Assembly: GCA_036501485.1 (NCBI GenBank)
Contig: DASYAG010000126.1
Coordinates: forward strand, 62,001-126,000
From: PALSA-607 sp036501485
Lineage (GTDB): Bacteria; Actinomycetota; Actinomycetes; Acidothermales; Acidothermaceae
Reading direction: 5' to 3'
DNA: 64,000 nt
Shown: piece by piece, positions 39,432 to 48,301 of the stretch
How positions within the stretch are numbered: position 1 is the first letter of the stretch
Layout of the letters: each line of letters starts with the position of its first letter
Translations under genes and position numbers: made by a program
Notes under the pieces: generated by a model
The model's database searches: none
What the model was told of the DNA's origin: nothing
What the model saw: the letters and a program-made list of their open reading frames with translations, nothing else

Positions 39432-40751
39432 GTGCCTCGACAGCCGACGGTGGCAGCCAGCACGGCGATCACGCAGGACGCCAGCCCGAGCCGCGTCAAT
39501 CTTGACGCAGTCGCGTTGGCGGCGCCGGTGCTCACGCTGCTGCTCGTGGCGATCATTCGCAAAGGCGCGTTCTTCCGTCCTGACATCGTCGTCTCGCCGG
39601 CGCTCACTTTGGCCCTCGCGCTGTCGATCCCGCAGGTGCGCGACTGGGCGCGTGACCATCTCGCAGCAGTAGCGGCAGGGCTGCTGGCCACCGCGTGGTG
39701 GATCGGCGACGCAGAACTCTCGCATCACAGCGTCGACTCATGGCGACTGCCGGCGGCATGGTTGTGTTTAGCCGCCGGATACGGCTGTACGCGCAGCCTC
39801 TCGGCGGCAGCGCGACGAGCGGCGTTGATTGGTACCGCCGTCCTGGGCGACGCGCTGGCGATCGCCGGGCTTGTGCTGGTCGGCGTCCGCTCAACATTTT
39901 GGACGCTGCAGGACCAACGCTCGCTGCGCTTCGCCGGACCGTTTACCTACCCGAGCGCAGTCGGTCTGTTCTTGGTCATTTCGCTGATCGCGGGCACCGG
40001 CATCGCCGCGAACTCGCAGGTGCGGCGCGTTCTCAACTGCGTGCGCGCAGTCACTGTTCTCGGCATCGTCTCGACCGATAGCCGGGGTGCCGTCGTCGGG
40101 CTCGCAGTCGCGTTGTGTTTTCGCGACATCCGTCGAGAACTCGGCACCGCCGTCGTCGCGGCGGTGATCGGCGCGCCGCTGTTGCTGTTAGGGCAGCGCA
40201 TGCACACGAACCATCTTCTTGTCGCCGCGGCGGTCATCGTTGCCGCCGGTCTTGCTCTCATACCGGATGGCGTGGTGCATCGCGTCGTGCGCTTTGTCGC
40301 CGTGCCGGCGGTGTGCGTCGTCGGCTGGTTACTGATCACGCAGCACCACGCCGTCTCAGGTTTCGACGCGAGCTGGACTGACCGCGGGCACATCCTGCGC
40401 GGTGCGGTGACGGTGTTCGCGAAGCACCCACTGTTCGGCGCCGGACCCGATCCGAGCTTCGGCGCGCACACGTTGACGGGTCAGGCGGGCATCGCATACT
40501 TCACTCACAACGAACCCGTTGAGATCCTGATTTCGGTCGGCGTGATCGGGGCCGTAGTGCTCGTCTTGTGCGCTGTGGTCGTAGTCCGCGTACTCGCTGC
40601 CGGACGCGGATCGCTCGCAGTGCCGGTACTCGCCAGCGTCGGCGCGGCCGGGCTCGTCGACTTCGTGTGGCACTTCCCCGCACTCGGCTTGGCCACCGGA
40701 ATCGCGGCCGGCGCAAGCAGCTTGCGGCGCGCCAGTAACGTGGCGCCGTGA
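39432..40751 (+). CDS. O-antigen ligase (WaaL/Wzy)-like polytopic membrane protein
   Basis: About 439 residues with 10-12 hydrophobic helices. The most informative piece is the large loop and next helix, FAKHPLFGAGPDPSFGAH, then FTHNEPVEILISVGVIGAVV, which match the HPLFGxGxG and HNxxLE segments of O-antigen ligase/polymerase proteins. Such proteins join or polymerise polyprenyl-linked glycans at the outer face. GTG 39432 lies 12 nt after the previous stop and is only weakly supported; a GTG at 39450 is possible. The phosphatase gene follows with a GTGA overlap. The glycan is unknown, and no glycosyltransferases are nearby. Confidence 0.72.
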   Translation: MPRQPTVAASTAITQDASPSRVNLDAVALAAPVLTLLLVAIIRKGAFFRPDIVVSPALTLALALSIPQVRDWARDHLAAVAAGLLATAWWIGDAELSHHSVDSWRLPAAWLCLAAGYGCTRSLSAAARRAALIGTAVLGDALAIAGLVLVGVRSTFWTLQDQRSLRFAGPFTYPSAVGLFLVISLIAGTGIAANSQVRRVLNCVRAVTVLGIVSTDSRGAVVGLAVALCFRDIRRELGTAVVAAVIGAPLLLLGQRMHTNHLLVAAAVIVAAGLALIPDGVVHRVVRFVAVPAVCVVGWLLITQHHAVSGFDASWTDRGHILRGAVTVFAKHPLFGAGPDPSFGAHTLTGQAGIAYFTHNEPVEILISVGVIGAVVLVLCAVVVVRVLAAGRGSLAVPVLASVGAAGLVDFVWHFPALGLATGIAAGASSLRRASNVAP

Positions 40752-41419
40752 CATCTCCCGCTCCAGACCCCGTCGACCCGGTCGACCCGGTCGAAACGGT
40801 CGACACCGTCGACACTGAGCAACCAGCCGGCCAGCTCGTGCTGTTGAGACACGGCGCCACCGGGTGGAGCGCGAGTGGCAAACACACCGGACGCACCGAC
40901 GTCCCGCTGAGTTCACTCGGTGAACAGCAGGCCGCACGCGTCGCCAATCTCATCGCCGATCGCAACTTCACGCTCGTTCTCGCGAGTCCGTTGGTACGCG
41001 CCCAGGAGACCGCGCAGCTCGCCGGGCTCACGCACATCAAGACCGACGCCAACCTCGTCGAGTGGGACTACGGCGGCTACGAAGGCCTGACGACCAAACA
41101 GATCAGGGCGATCCAGCCCGGCTGGTCGCTATGGCGAGATGGCGTTCCTGCCCACAGTGACGGTCAGCCGGGCGAGTCTGCGGCGGACGTCGGGGTGCGC
41201 GCCGACCGCGTGATCGCGCGCGTCTTGCCGGTCTTGGGTCGAGGCGACGTCGCACTCGTTTCGCACGGCCATTTCCTGCGCGTGCTCGCTGCCCGCTGGC
41301 TGTCGCTCGCGCCCACGGGCGGGGCCATGCTTGCGCTCGACACCGGCAGCGTGTCGGTGCTCGGGTTCGAGCATGGCGCGCACGTGCTCTGGCACTGGAA
41401 CCTACTGCCGCCCCGCTAA
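40748..41419 (+). CDS. Histidine phosphatase family protein (phosphoglycerate-mutase-like)
   Basis: A 223-residue protein. An N-terminal acidic repeat (VDPVDPVETVDTVDTEQ, from 9-bp DNA repeats) precedes the catalytic domain LVLLRHGATGWSASGKHTGRTD with the RHG motif. Further family residues are SPLVRAQETAQL, the acid residue region VEWDYGGYEG and VSHGHFLRVLAARWL (second His). The substrate is probably a small phosphate ester. The GTG start overlaps the previous stop (GTGA), so it is translated with the O-antigen-ligase-like gene. It ends three nt before the convergent gene for an acidic protein. Confidence 0.85.
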   Translation: MTSPAPDPVDPVDPVETVDTVDTEQPAGQLVLLRHGATGWSASGKHTGRTDVPLSSLGEQQAARVANLIADRNFTLVLASPLVRAQETAQLAGLTHIKTDANLVEWDYGGYEGLTTKQIRAIQPGWSLWRDGVPAHSDGQPGESAADVGVRADRVIARVLPVLGRGDVALVSHGHFLRVLAARWLSLAPTGGAMLALDTGSVSVLGFEHGAHVLWHWNLLPPR

Positions 41420-41422
41420 CTG

Positions 41423-41665
41423 CTACTTGGTGTCTTCGTCGTCTTCGCCGACGGCGCCTTCGAGTTCGTCCGCAAAGCGCACGCCCGGCAGCGGGAACGA
41501 CCCCGCGCCCGGGGCCGGCAGGGTGACGCCGGGTGCCTCGGAGCCGTTCGGGTCGTGCTCGGGGTCGTAGTCGTCTGGCAGCCCGCGCTTGTTGTTTTCC
41601 CCGACAAGGTCGGAGTCTTCGTCAACCGGCGGCAGTGGCACGTTCGGGTCAAGGGTTGAACTCAT
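41423..41665 (-). CDS. Small acidic protein
   Basis: An 80-residue, very acidic and Pro-rich protein (PPVDEDSDLVGENNKRG, DDYDPEHDP and ADELEGAVGEDDEDTK), likely disordered and soluble. The ATG at 41665 is chosen because GAGGAG lies 8 nt upstream. No domain recognised. It is convergent with the phosphatase gene and divergent from udgX, about 140 nt away. Confidence 0.55.
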   Translation of the reverse strand: MSSTLDPNVPLPPVDEDSDLVGENNKRGLPDDYDPEHDPNGSEAPGVTLPAPGAGSFPLPGVRFADELEGAVGEDDEDTK

Positions 41666-41805
41666 GGTCGCACTCCTCGAGCTCCTCAAGTGGGCGCCTC
41701 GTAAGGCGGATCGGTGCAGGTCTTACCCTGCGTGTGGTAGGCGAGAAACCTCCTGGGTAAAGGAAGATTCGACGCCAGATCGCGACGTGTGCTGCGGGAG
41801 GGCAA

Positions 41806-42468
41806 GTGGCCGACGAGGAGTACCCGGGCGCTCGCGCGTACGTGCCGGCGAACGCCGACCTCGGCCAGCTGCGCGCCGCCGCGCAGAAGTGCCGCGGCTG
41901 CCCGTTGCACACCGGTACGACGCAGGCGGTCTTCGGCGCGGGGCCCGCGACCGCGCGGTTGCTGTTCGTCGGCGAGCAACCTGGTGACCAGGAAGACCGA
42001 CGCGGCCTGCCGTTCGTCGGACCTGCAGGGATTCTGCTGAATCGCGCGCTGAACGACGCCGGCATCGACCGCGAACAGACCTACGTGACGAACGCGGTGA
42101 AGCACTTCAAGTTCACCCAGGAGGGCGAAGGGAAGCGCCGCATTCACCAAACTCCGGAGCAGCGCGAGGTCGTTGCGTGTCGGCCCTGGTTGGCCGCCGA
42201 ACTCCGGCTGATCGACCCTGACGTCATCGTTGCGCTCGGCGCGACAGCCGGAAAATCCTTGATGGGCAACGATTTTCGGGTGACGAAGTCAAGGGGTACC
42301 ACCATCGCGTGGCCGCCACCCGGTATGGCCGCAGCCGATCGACGAAGCATCCTGCTGGTGCCGACCGTGCACCCATCGGCAGTGTTGCGGGCCACGGACC
42401 GCGACGAGGCGTACGCCGGCCTGGTTGCCGACCTCGAGGTAGCCGCGCGCGCACTTGCGGCGGTCTAG
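41806..42468 (+). CDS. udgX: UdgX-type uracil-DNA glycosylase
   Basis: A 220-residue uracil-DNA glycosylase superfamily protein. The active-site motif is GEQPGDQED (56-64). The diagnostic UdgX loop KRRIH lies at 110-114. In characterised UdgX proteins the loop His attacks the abasic sugar and forms a covalent bond with uracil-containing DNA. Cys29 and Cys32 (KCRGC) and Cys125 (VACRPW) fit the iron-sulfur cluster. The usual fourth Cys region of family 4 enzymes is replaced by NAVKHFKF. The second motif is VPTVHPSAVLR. GGGAGG is close before the GTG at 41806. Its stop shares CTAG with the pdxH stop. Confidence 0.93.
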   Translation: MADEEYPGARAYVPANADLGQLRAAAQKCRGCPLHTGTTQAVFGAGPATARLLFVGEQPGDQEDRRGLPFVGPAGILLNRALNDAGIDREQTYVTNAVKHFKFTQEGEGKRRIHQTPEQREVVACRPWLAAELRLIDPDVIVALGATAGKSLMGNDFRVTKSRGTTIAWPPPGMAAADRRSILLVPTVHPSAVLRATDRDEAYAGLVADLEVAARALAAV

Positions 42469-43127
42469 GGTGAGAGGCGCTCGACGAACCACGGAGCCGA
42501 GCCGCCGCCGTCCATACGACGGAAGCGCAGCCGATCATGAAGGCGCGCGTTGCGCCCCTGCCAGAACTCGACCGTTTCCGGCGCCACCAGGAACCCGCCC
42601 CAAAACGGCGGCGTCGGGATCGAGTCGACGTCGGCGTACTTCGCCTCGACCTGCGAGTAGGCATCGTCGAGTTCCGCACGGCTCGCGACGACGTCAGATT
42701 GGTGCGCGCTCGCCCAGGCCCCGAGCTGCGAGGCACGGGGCCGCGACGCGAAGTAATCGTCCGACTCCCGTCTCGTGACCTTGGTCACAAGACCCGTCAC
42801 GATGACTTGGCGTCCGATACAAAACCAGGGAAAGCACAAGCTGGCTTGCGGATTCGCCGCCAGTTCACGACCTTTCCGAGACCCATAGTTGGTGAAGAAG
42901 ACGAACCCGTCGGGCCTGACTCCTTTGAGCAGCACGTGACGACTGCTCGGCTGCCCGTTGGCGTTCGCGGTCGACAGCACCATCGCATTGGGCTCGGGAA
43001 TCCCGAGCTCGACCACCTCGGCGAGCCAGGCCGCGAACTGATCCATAGGGTCGATCGCAAGATCGGCCTCGTCGAGGCCGATATCTGCGTAGTGCACTCG
43101 CAGAGCCGCCACCTGGTCGGCGTCCAT
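42465..43127 (-). CDS. pdxH: Pyridoxamine 5'-phosphate oxidase
   Basis: A 220-residue FMN-dependent oxidase that makes pyridoxal 5'-phosphate. It has the family motifs NAMVLSTANANGQPSSRHVLLK, FFTNYGSRKGREL, WFCIGRQVIVTG, PRASQLGAWAS and the C-terminal FWQGRNARLHDRLRFRR with the substrate-binding Arg residues. Length and motif order are normal. GAGGTG precedes both a TTG (43130) and the ATG (43127). The convergent udgX stop overlaps its own stop. It is divergent from the citrate synthase gene; PLP is the cofactor of SerC, which is encoded two genes away. Confidence 0.93.
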   Translation of the reverse strand: MDADQVAALRVHYADIGLDEADLAIDPMDQFAAWLAEVVELGIPEPNAMVLSTANANGQPSSRHVLLKGVRPDGFVFFTNYGSRKGRELAANPQASLCFPWFCIGRQVIVTGLVTKVTRRESDDYFASRPRASQLGAWASAHQSDVVASRAELDDAYSQVEAKYADVDSIPTPPFWGGFLVAPETVEFWQGRNARLHDRLRFRRMDGGGSAPWFVERLSP

Positions 43128-43250
43128 CAAGAAAGCACCTCACAGAACTCTCAGCACGACCTGCTCGTTCAACCCGCACAGTAGCGGGGACAATATGAAG
43201 ACCGCCGCATGTGATCCCGCGGCCCGTGAGCAGAGCGAGGAGTGCCGCTG

Positions 43251-44354
43251 ATGTCCGACTTCGTTCCAGGCCTCGAAGGGGTCGTTGCGTTCGAGACCGA
43301 GATCGCCGAGCCCGACAAGGACGGCGGGTCGCTGCGCTACCGCGGCGTCGACATCGAACAGCTTGTCGGCCAGACGTCGTTCGGCGACGTGTGGGGCCTG
43401 CTGGTCGACAACTCGTTCACACCTGGGCTGCCGCCGTTCAACACGCTGGTCCTGCCGGTGCGCTCCGGTGACGTGCGGGTCGACGTCCAGGCGGGCATCG
43501 CGACCCTGGCTCCGCAGCTCGGTTTCAAGCCGGTGCTTGACCTCGACGACGCCCAGGTTCGCGACGAGCTGGCTCAGACTTCGGTGACCGCGCTGTCGTA
43601 CGTCGCGCAGTCCGCACGCGGCGACGAGAAGCCTGTGCCACTCAGTGAAGTCGAGAAGGGCACCACCGCGGTCGAGCAGTTCCTGCTGCAGTGGCGCGGC
43701 GAACTCGACCCCCTGCAGGTGAAGGCCCTCGACGCCTACTGGGTGTCGGCCGCCGAGCATGGGCTCAACGCGTCGACATTTACCGCGCGAGTCATCGCGT
43801 CGACTGGCGCCGACGTGGCGGCCGCGCTCTCGGGAGCGATCGGGGCGATGTCTGGCCCGCTGCACGGCGGTGCGCCGACCCGAGTGCTGCACATGGTCGA
43901 AGAAGTCGAGAAGAGCGGCGACGCCGAGGGTTACGTGAAGAACCTGCTTGATCGGCACGAGCGGCTGATGGGATTCGGACACCGGGTCTACCGCGCCGAA
44001 GACCCGCGCGCTCGCGTGCTGCGTCGGGTAGCGGAGGAGTTGGGTTCGCCGCGTTTCGAGGCAGCAGCCGCGCTAGAGCGAGCGGCGCTCACCGAGCTGC
44101 GCACCCGTCGTCCAGACCGACCGATCGAGACGAACGTCGAGTTCTGGGCAGCGTTGATCCTCGACCTGGCTGCGGTTCCCGCGCATATGTTCGCGGCGAT
44201 GTTCACCTGCGCGCGCGTGGCAGGTTGGAGCGCGCACGTGCTCGAGGAGAAGCGCACCGGGCGGCTGATCCGGCCGTCGGCCCGTTACATCGGCCCGAGC
44301 ACCCGGCCGCCGTCGTCCGTCCCCGGCTGGGATGTAGCCCACAGCCACATCTGA
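43251..44354 (+). CDS. Citrate synthase 2
   Basis: A 367-residue citrate-synthase-fold protein of the actinobacterial citrate synthase 2 class. It has LRYRGVDIEQLV, AAEHGLNASTFTARVIAST (His), SGPLHGGAPTRVL, MGFGHRVYRAEDPRARVL (His) and ETNVEFWAALIL, where the usual catalytic Asp of the DFY segment reads Glu. It should condense acetyl-CoA with oxaloacetate or a related 2-keto acid. The ATG at 43251 has GAGGAG 8 nt upstream; the GTG at 43242 is less good. The same order, pdxH-citrate synthase-serC, is familiar from other actinomycetes. Confidence 0.88.
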   Translation: MSDFVPGLEGVVAFETEIAEPDKDGGSLRYRGVDIEQLVGQTSFGDVWGLLVDNSFTPGLPPFNTLVLPVRSGDVRVDVQAGIATLAPQLGFKPVLDLDDAQVRDELAQTSVTALSYVAQSARGDEKPVPLSEVEKGTTAVEQFLLQWRGELDPLQVKALDAYWVSAAEHGLNASTFTARVIASTGADVAAALSGAIGAMSGPLHGGAPTRVLHMVEEVEKSGDAEGYVKNLLDRHERLMGFGHRVYRAEDPRARVLRRVAEELGSPRFEAAAALERAALTELRTRRPDRPIETNVEFWAALILDLAAVPAHMFAAMFTCARVAGWSAHVLEEKRTGRLIRPSARYIGPSTRPPSSVPGWDVAHSHI

Positions 44355-44484
44355 CCACCCGCACATCTGACCGCCCACCGCTGGCGAACAACACCCGCGC
44401 GGCCGGCGGTTCGGACCTGCGACAATAGACGGCGGCAGCGTCGCCGACCCCACCCGTACAGCACGCATTTCAGGGAGCCTTCCC

Positions 44485-45618
44485 GTGTCCGACGCGACGC
44501 AGAAGATCGAGATTCCGGCCGACCTCAAACCCAGCGACGGCCGGTTCGGTGCCGGCCCTTCCAAGATCCGCCCCGAATCGGTGGCCGCGCTCGCCGCGAC
44601 CGGTGCCAGTTACCTCGGCACCTCGCACCGTCGTCCGGGCGTGAAGAAAGTCGTCGGCCAGATTCGCGCTGGCCTCACTGACCTCTTCGAACTGCCCGAC
44701 GGCTACGAGATCGTGCTCGGCAACGGCGGCGCGACTGCCTTCTGGGACATCGCGACCTTCGGTCTGATCAAGGAGCGGTCGCAGCACCTGAACTTCGGTG
44801 AGTTCTCGAGCAAGTTCGCCGCCGCGGCCAAGGAAGCGCCGTTCCTCGGTGACCCGACCGTCATCAAATCGGAGCCCGGCACGCACCCGCTGCCACAAGC
44901 CGAGGCGGGCATCGACGCCTACGCGCTGACCCACAACGAGACGTCGACCGGCGTCATGATGCCGATCAAGCGAGTCGAAGGCGCGGACGCCGATTCGCTG
45001 GTGTTGGTTGACGCCACCTCAGGTGCTGGGGGGCTAGAGGTAGACATCACACAGTCCGACGTCTACTACTTCTCTCCGCAAAAGTGCTTCGCCTCCGATG
45101 GCGGTTTGTGGCTCGGCGTCTTCAGCCCGGCGGCCATCGCCCGGGTCGAAGAGATCAAGGCGTCCGGCCGCTGGGTCCCGACGTCCTACGACCTGACGAC
45201 GGCGATCGAGAACAGCCGGCTCGACCAGACGTACAACACTCCTGCACTCGTCACGCTTTGGTTGCTCGCCGACCAAATCGAGTGGATGAACTCGCAGGGC
45301 GGTCTGAAGTTCACGACATCGCGCACCGCCGATTCGGCGCAGCGGCTCTACACGTGGGCCGAGAAGACCGACTACACGATGCCGTTCGTCACCGACCCCG
45401 ATATGCGGTCGAACGTCATCGGAACCATCGACTTCGATGACGCGATCGATGCCGAACAGGTCGCGAAAACCTTGCGTGCCAACGGAATCGTCGACACCGA
45501 GCCGTATCGCAAGCTGGGCCGCAACCAGCTTCGGATCGCGATGTTCCCGGCCATCGACCCGGCCGACGTCGAAGCCTTGACGACCTGCATCGACTACGTC
45601 GTGTCGAAGCTCTCCTGA
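44485..45618 (+). CDS. serC: Phosphoserine aminotransferase
   Basis: A 377-residue PLP enzyme for serine synthesis (3-phosphohydroxypyruvate to phosphoserine). FGAGPSKIRPESV, GTSHRRPGVKKVVG, NGGATAFWD and the PLP-lysine region YYFSPQKCFASDGGLW (Lys200) are present, as in mycobacterial SerC. The C-terminus is RKLGRNQLRIAMFPAID. A GGGAGC sequence lies 8-10 nt before the GTG at 44485. A GACAAT box about 55 nt upstream could be the -10. A strong hairpin follows. Confidence 0.93.
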   Translation: MSDATQKIEIPADLKPSDGRFGAGPSKIRPESVAALAATGASYLGTSHRRPGVKKVVGQIRAGLTDLFELPDGYEIVLGNGGATAFWDIATFGLIKERSQHLNFGEFSSKFAAAAKEAPFLGDPTVIKSEPGTHPLPQAEAGIDAYALTHNETSTGVMMPIKRVEGADADSLVLVDATSGAGGLEVDITQSDVYYFSPQKCFASDGGLWLGVFSPAAIARVEEIKASGRWVPTSYDLTTAIENSRLDQTYNTPALVTLWLLADQIEWMNSQGGLKFTTSRTADSAQRLYTWAEKTDYTMPFVTDPDMRSNVIGTIDFDDAIDAEQVAKTLRANGIVDTEPYRKLGRNQLRIAMFPAIDPADVEALTTCIDYVVSKLS

Positions 45619-45637
45619 CGAGCAACACCTCGACGAA

Positions 45638-45665
45638 CCCGGACGCCGGTTCCTCGGCGTCCGGG
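45638..45665 (+). terminator. Strong hairpin after serC
   Basis: CCCGGACGCCG (45638-45648) and CGGCGTCCGGG (45655-45665) form a perfect 11-bp stem with a GTTCCT loop, starting 19 nt after the serC stop. There is no T-tract, but it is the most stable stem in this region and lies 27 nt before the MFS start. Confidence 0.65.
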
Positions 45666-45692
45666 GGGCTGGTACGTGATCGCCTGACCTGG

Positions 45693-46871
45693 ATGACGTA
45701 CCTCCAGTTGGCGATCTACGGCTATTTTCTCTACTCGTTCGCGCCGTCCGTGACACTGCTCCGCGATGACGAGCACACCAGCCGCGCGGTCTCCGGATTG
45801 CACGGCACAGGTCTCGCCGTTGGCGCGATGCTGACCGCGGTCATCGCCCCGCGCCTGATCAGGCGATTCGGCCGCGCACGGATGCTCTGGGTAGCGATTG
45901 GCATCCTGGCACTCGGCGCGATCATCTTCGTTTCGTGCACGCTGGTTCCTGTCACGATCGCCGGAGCCCTAATCGCGGGCTTCGGCGGAACATTGACCAT
46001 CAACATCGCGGTTCCGATCCTGACCGCGCATCACCCAGGCGCCGCGGGAGGCGCGGCCGTCACCCAAGCCAACGGCCTCGGGTCGGCATGCGGGATCCTC
46101 GCGCCGTTACTTGTCGGCGGAGCCGTAGCGGCCGGGATCGGCTGGCGTGCGGGCGTACTGGTGACTGTGGTGTTTGCGGCCGCGGTCGCCGTGATCTTCG
46201 CGCGCCGCGTGCGTCCCGATGAGATTCCTGCCGCACCTGTGCAGCCGCACCCGCACGGTGGCCGGCTGTCACGCGAATACTGGCGCGCATGTTTCGTGCT
46301 CGTCATGACGAACGCGATCGAGTTCTCGATGACAATCTGGAGTTCCGACGTGCTCAATCACCACGACGGACTCTCCAAAGGTGTGGCGGCAACCGGCGTG
46401 ACCGCGATCGTGACTGGCATGACCATCGGCCGGATTTCGTCGTCCCGATTGGCCCTGCGCCATAGCGCCGACACCCTGCTGCTGCTCGCATTCGGCGTGA
46501 ACATCGTGGGGTTCGGCGTTTTCTGGATGTCGACGAATCCGGTCGTCGCGTTCGCGGGGCTTTTCATTGCCGGGCTCGGTATTTCTCTGCAGTTCCCGCT
46601 GTCCATCACCAGGGCGGTGCGGTTCTCCGACGGTCGTCCTGATCTGGCCACGGCCTACGCCGCATTGGGCGGCGGCTTCGCCGTCGGCGCCGCCCCGTTC
46701 GGCCTCGGTGCACTCGCCGACCACGTCGGGTCGCACACAGCGATGACTGTGGTCCCGGTGTTCGTGCTGCTCGCTGCTGCAGGCGTCGCAACCACACGTC
46801 GTCCGCCCAGTGCCGTCGGCGCCGTCGTCGCGGCACCGTTACCTATCGCGATCGGCGACGTCCCGGTTTAG
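45693..46871 (+). CDS. MFS transporter (12 TMS)
   Basis: A 392-residue membrane protein with about 12 hydrophobic segments. Motif A-like sequence APRLIRRFGRARMLW follows TMS2, and the central loop is RRVRPDEIPAAP. The C-terminal half has RISSSRLALRHSADTLL in the equivalent second motif A position. The substrate cannot be assigned; sugar or drug efflux MFS are the nearest in style. The ATG at 45693 is the first start in the frame after serC, so upstream readthrough is open. It has no Shine-Dalgarno. Its stop codon overlaps that of the convergent gene (46868-46871). Confidence 0.75.
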   Translation: MTYLQLAIYGYFLYSFAPSVTLLRDDEHTSRAVSGLHGTGLAVGAMLTAVIAPRLIRRFGRARMLWVAIGILALGAIIFVSCTLVPVTIAGALIAGFGGTLTINIAVPILTAHHPGAAGGAAVTQANGLGSACGILAPLLVGGAVAAGIGWRAGVLVTVVFAAAVAVIFARRVRPDEIPAAPVQPHPHGGRLSREYWRACFVLVMTNAIEFSMTIWSSDVLNHHDGLSKGVAATGVTAIVTGMTIGRISSSRLALRHSADTLLLLAFGVNIVGFGVFWMSTNPVVAFAGLFIAGLGISLQFPLSITRAVRFSDGRPDLATAYAALGGGFAVGAAPFGLGALADHVGSHTAMTVVPVFVLLAAAGVATTRRPPSAVGAVVAAPLPIAIGDVPV

Positions 46872-48139
46872 GTTCGACGCCACGGCCACCAGCCCAATCG
46901 CGCCGCGAGCAGGAGCCAAAACCCCACGGCGAGAATCACGAAAGGGATCGCGATCCAAAGGAGCCAGCCGCGTCCGCCATTGACGGACGTCAACGTCGTG
47001 TCGACCTGCAGTTGTCGGGCGCCCGACGATGCGGCCTGCGACGCGCCGAGCAACGTGCTGACCAGCGCCGACGACGCCGGTGCGGGTGCGGGTGACTCAA
47101 ACGAAGCTGACGACGCGGGCAAGGAAGCCGTGACCGGCACGGAATTCTGAGCGCTGGCCGATGGCGTCGGGCTCGTCGTCGTGGCTGACGGCTGCACCGT
47201 GGGCTTCAAGGTCGGCTTAACCGTAGGAATCGGCTTGGTCGTTGGCCGCGATGTCGGTGTCGGTGCAGTCAAGGCTGCATCGGCCGCGATCGCTTCCGCC
47301 GGCAGCGGAAGTTGATACACGGCAGTGTGCTGGCCTTCGCTGTCGACCAAGATGGAGGTGCCATCGTGCGTGAACGCGATGCCTTCGTCCTGCTGCTGTT
47401 CGGGAACCGGGAAGGCATGCAAGGTGCCGTTGACACCGACCGCCCAGTAGGCACTGAAGTAGGTCAACAAGACCATGAGCTTGCCGTCGGGTGAGATGTC
47501 TCCCGAGGTAGTGAGGTTGGGTATCGCGCGTAGCGGCTCGACGATCGCCAGCGTGTTAATCGCCGTAGTGCTTAACACCGCCGGCGCCTCATAGAGAAGT
47601 CCCGAGCCTTCGAGGAGCCCTGCCTTGCTCGCAATGAAGATCCGGTGAGTGTGCGGGTCGACCATCAAAGTCTCCGCGTTGTGAGGCCCGTCGGGATACT
47701 TGAAGCGATACCGAATCCAGGACACATCTGCACTCGGTCCGCGCGGCTCGGGCACTTGGTACACGTCGATCTCGGTGCGCTTCACGGCGTTGTCGCCGAT
47801 GTCGCCGAAATAGAGCATTGGCTGGCCGTTGGCATCGGTACCGGTATCCATGTCTTCCCAGTCGTGGTTCGTGGCGCCTTTGAGCGTGTAGATCGCGACC
47901 GTCGCACCACTCGCGTTCACCGCGAAAAACCGGGCAGTGTCGCCGCTGTCATTGAACGTGTAGACGACGCCGTCTCCATACGAGCTAGCAGCCAGCCCAC
48001 TCGACTCATCGATTTGCGCGTCCGCGTAGTGGAACAGCAGGGTCGAGTCGACCGCCTGCGCGCGCCCACCGAAACCCACGACGGCGAGAACGACTGCCGT
48101 CAACGCGGCGGCACCCCTCGCCGTCCGGGCAATCCCCAT
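46868..48139 (-). CDS. Secreted, C-terminally membrane-anchored beta-propeller-like protein
   Basis: About 423 residues. A signal peptide ends near RAQAVDS (about 30). A beta-rich ectodomain follows (HYADAQIDESSGLAASSYGDG, FNDSGDTARFFAVN, DWEDMDTGTDANGQPMLYFGDIGDN, YPDGPHNAETLMVDPHTHRIFI, DEGIAFTHDGTSILVDSEG). The repeating strand pattern with DxGDN loops resembles SdiA-regulated/phytase-type propellers. After about residue 290 there is a Pro/Thr/Ser wall-spanning linker, then a C-terminal TMS (IPFVILAVGFWLLLAARL) and basic end. The ATG at 48139 begins the signal peptide. Function unknown. The stop codon overlaps that of the convergent MFS gene. Confidence 0.68.
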   Translation of the reverse strand: MGIARTARGAAALTAVVLAVVGFGGRAQAVDSTLLFHYADAQIDESSGLAASSYGDGVVYTFNDSGDTARFFAVNASGATVAIYTLKGATNHDWEDMDTGTDANGQPMLYFGDIGDNAVKRTEIDVYQVPEPRGPSADVSWIRYRFKYPDGPHNAETLMVDPHTHRIFIASKAGLLEGSGLLYEAPAVLSTTAINTLAIVEPLRAIPNLTTSGDISPDGKLMVLLTYFSAYWAVGVNGTLHAFPVPEQQQDEGIAFTHDGTSILVDSEGQHTAVYQLPLPAEAIAADAALTAPTPTSRPTTKPIPTVKPTLKPTVQPSATTTSPTPSASAQNSVPVTASLPASSASFESPAPAPASSALVSTLLGASQAASSGARQLQVDTTLTSVNGGRGWLLWIAIPFVILAVGFWLLLAARLGWWPWRRT

Positions 48140-48301
48140 CGCTGCAGGCTGCCAGACGCAGCCGGACACCGCCAACGGGCGTCCCCGCGACGGCAACCAT
48201 TCGTCACCTGAGTCGCGTCTAGAGTGGCGAGGCGCGCAGGACGAGTCAGCGCCGCAGGGAGCACCGTGGGCATACGGCGTACCGGGAGCGGCATCTCCGC
48301 T

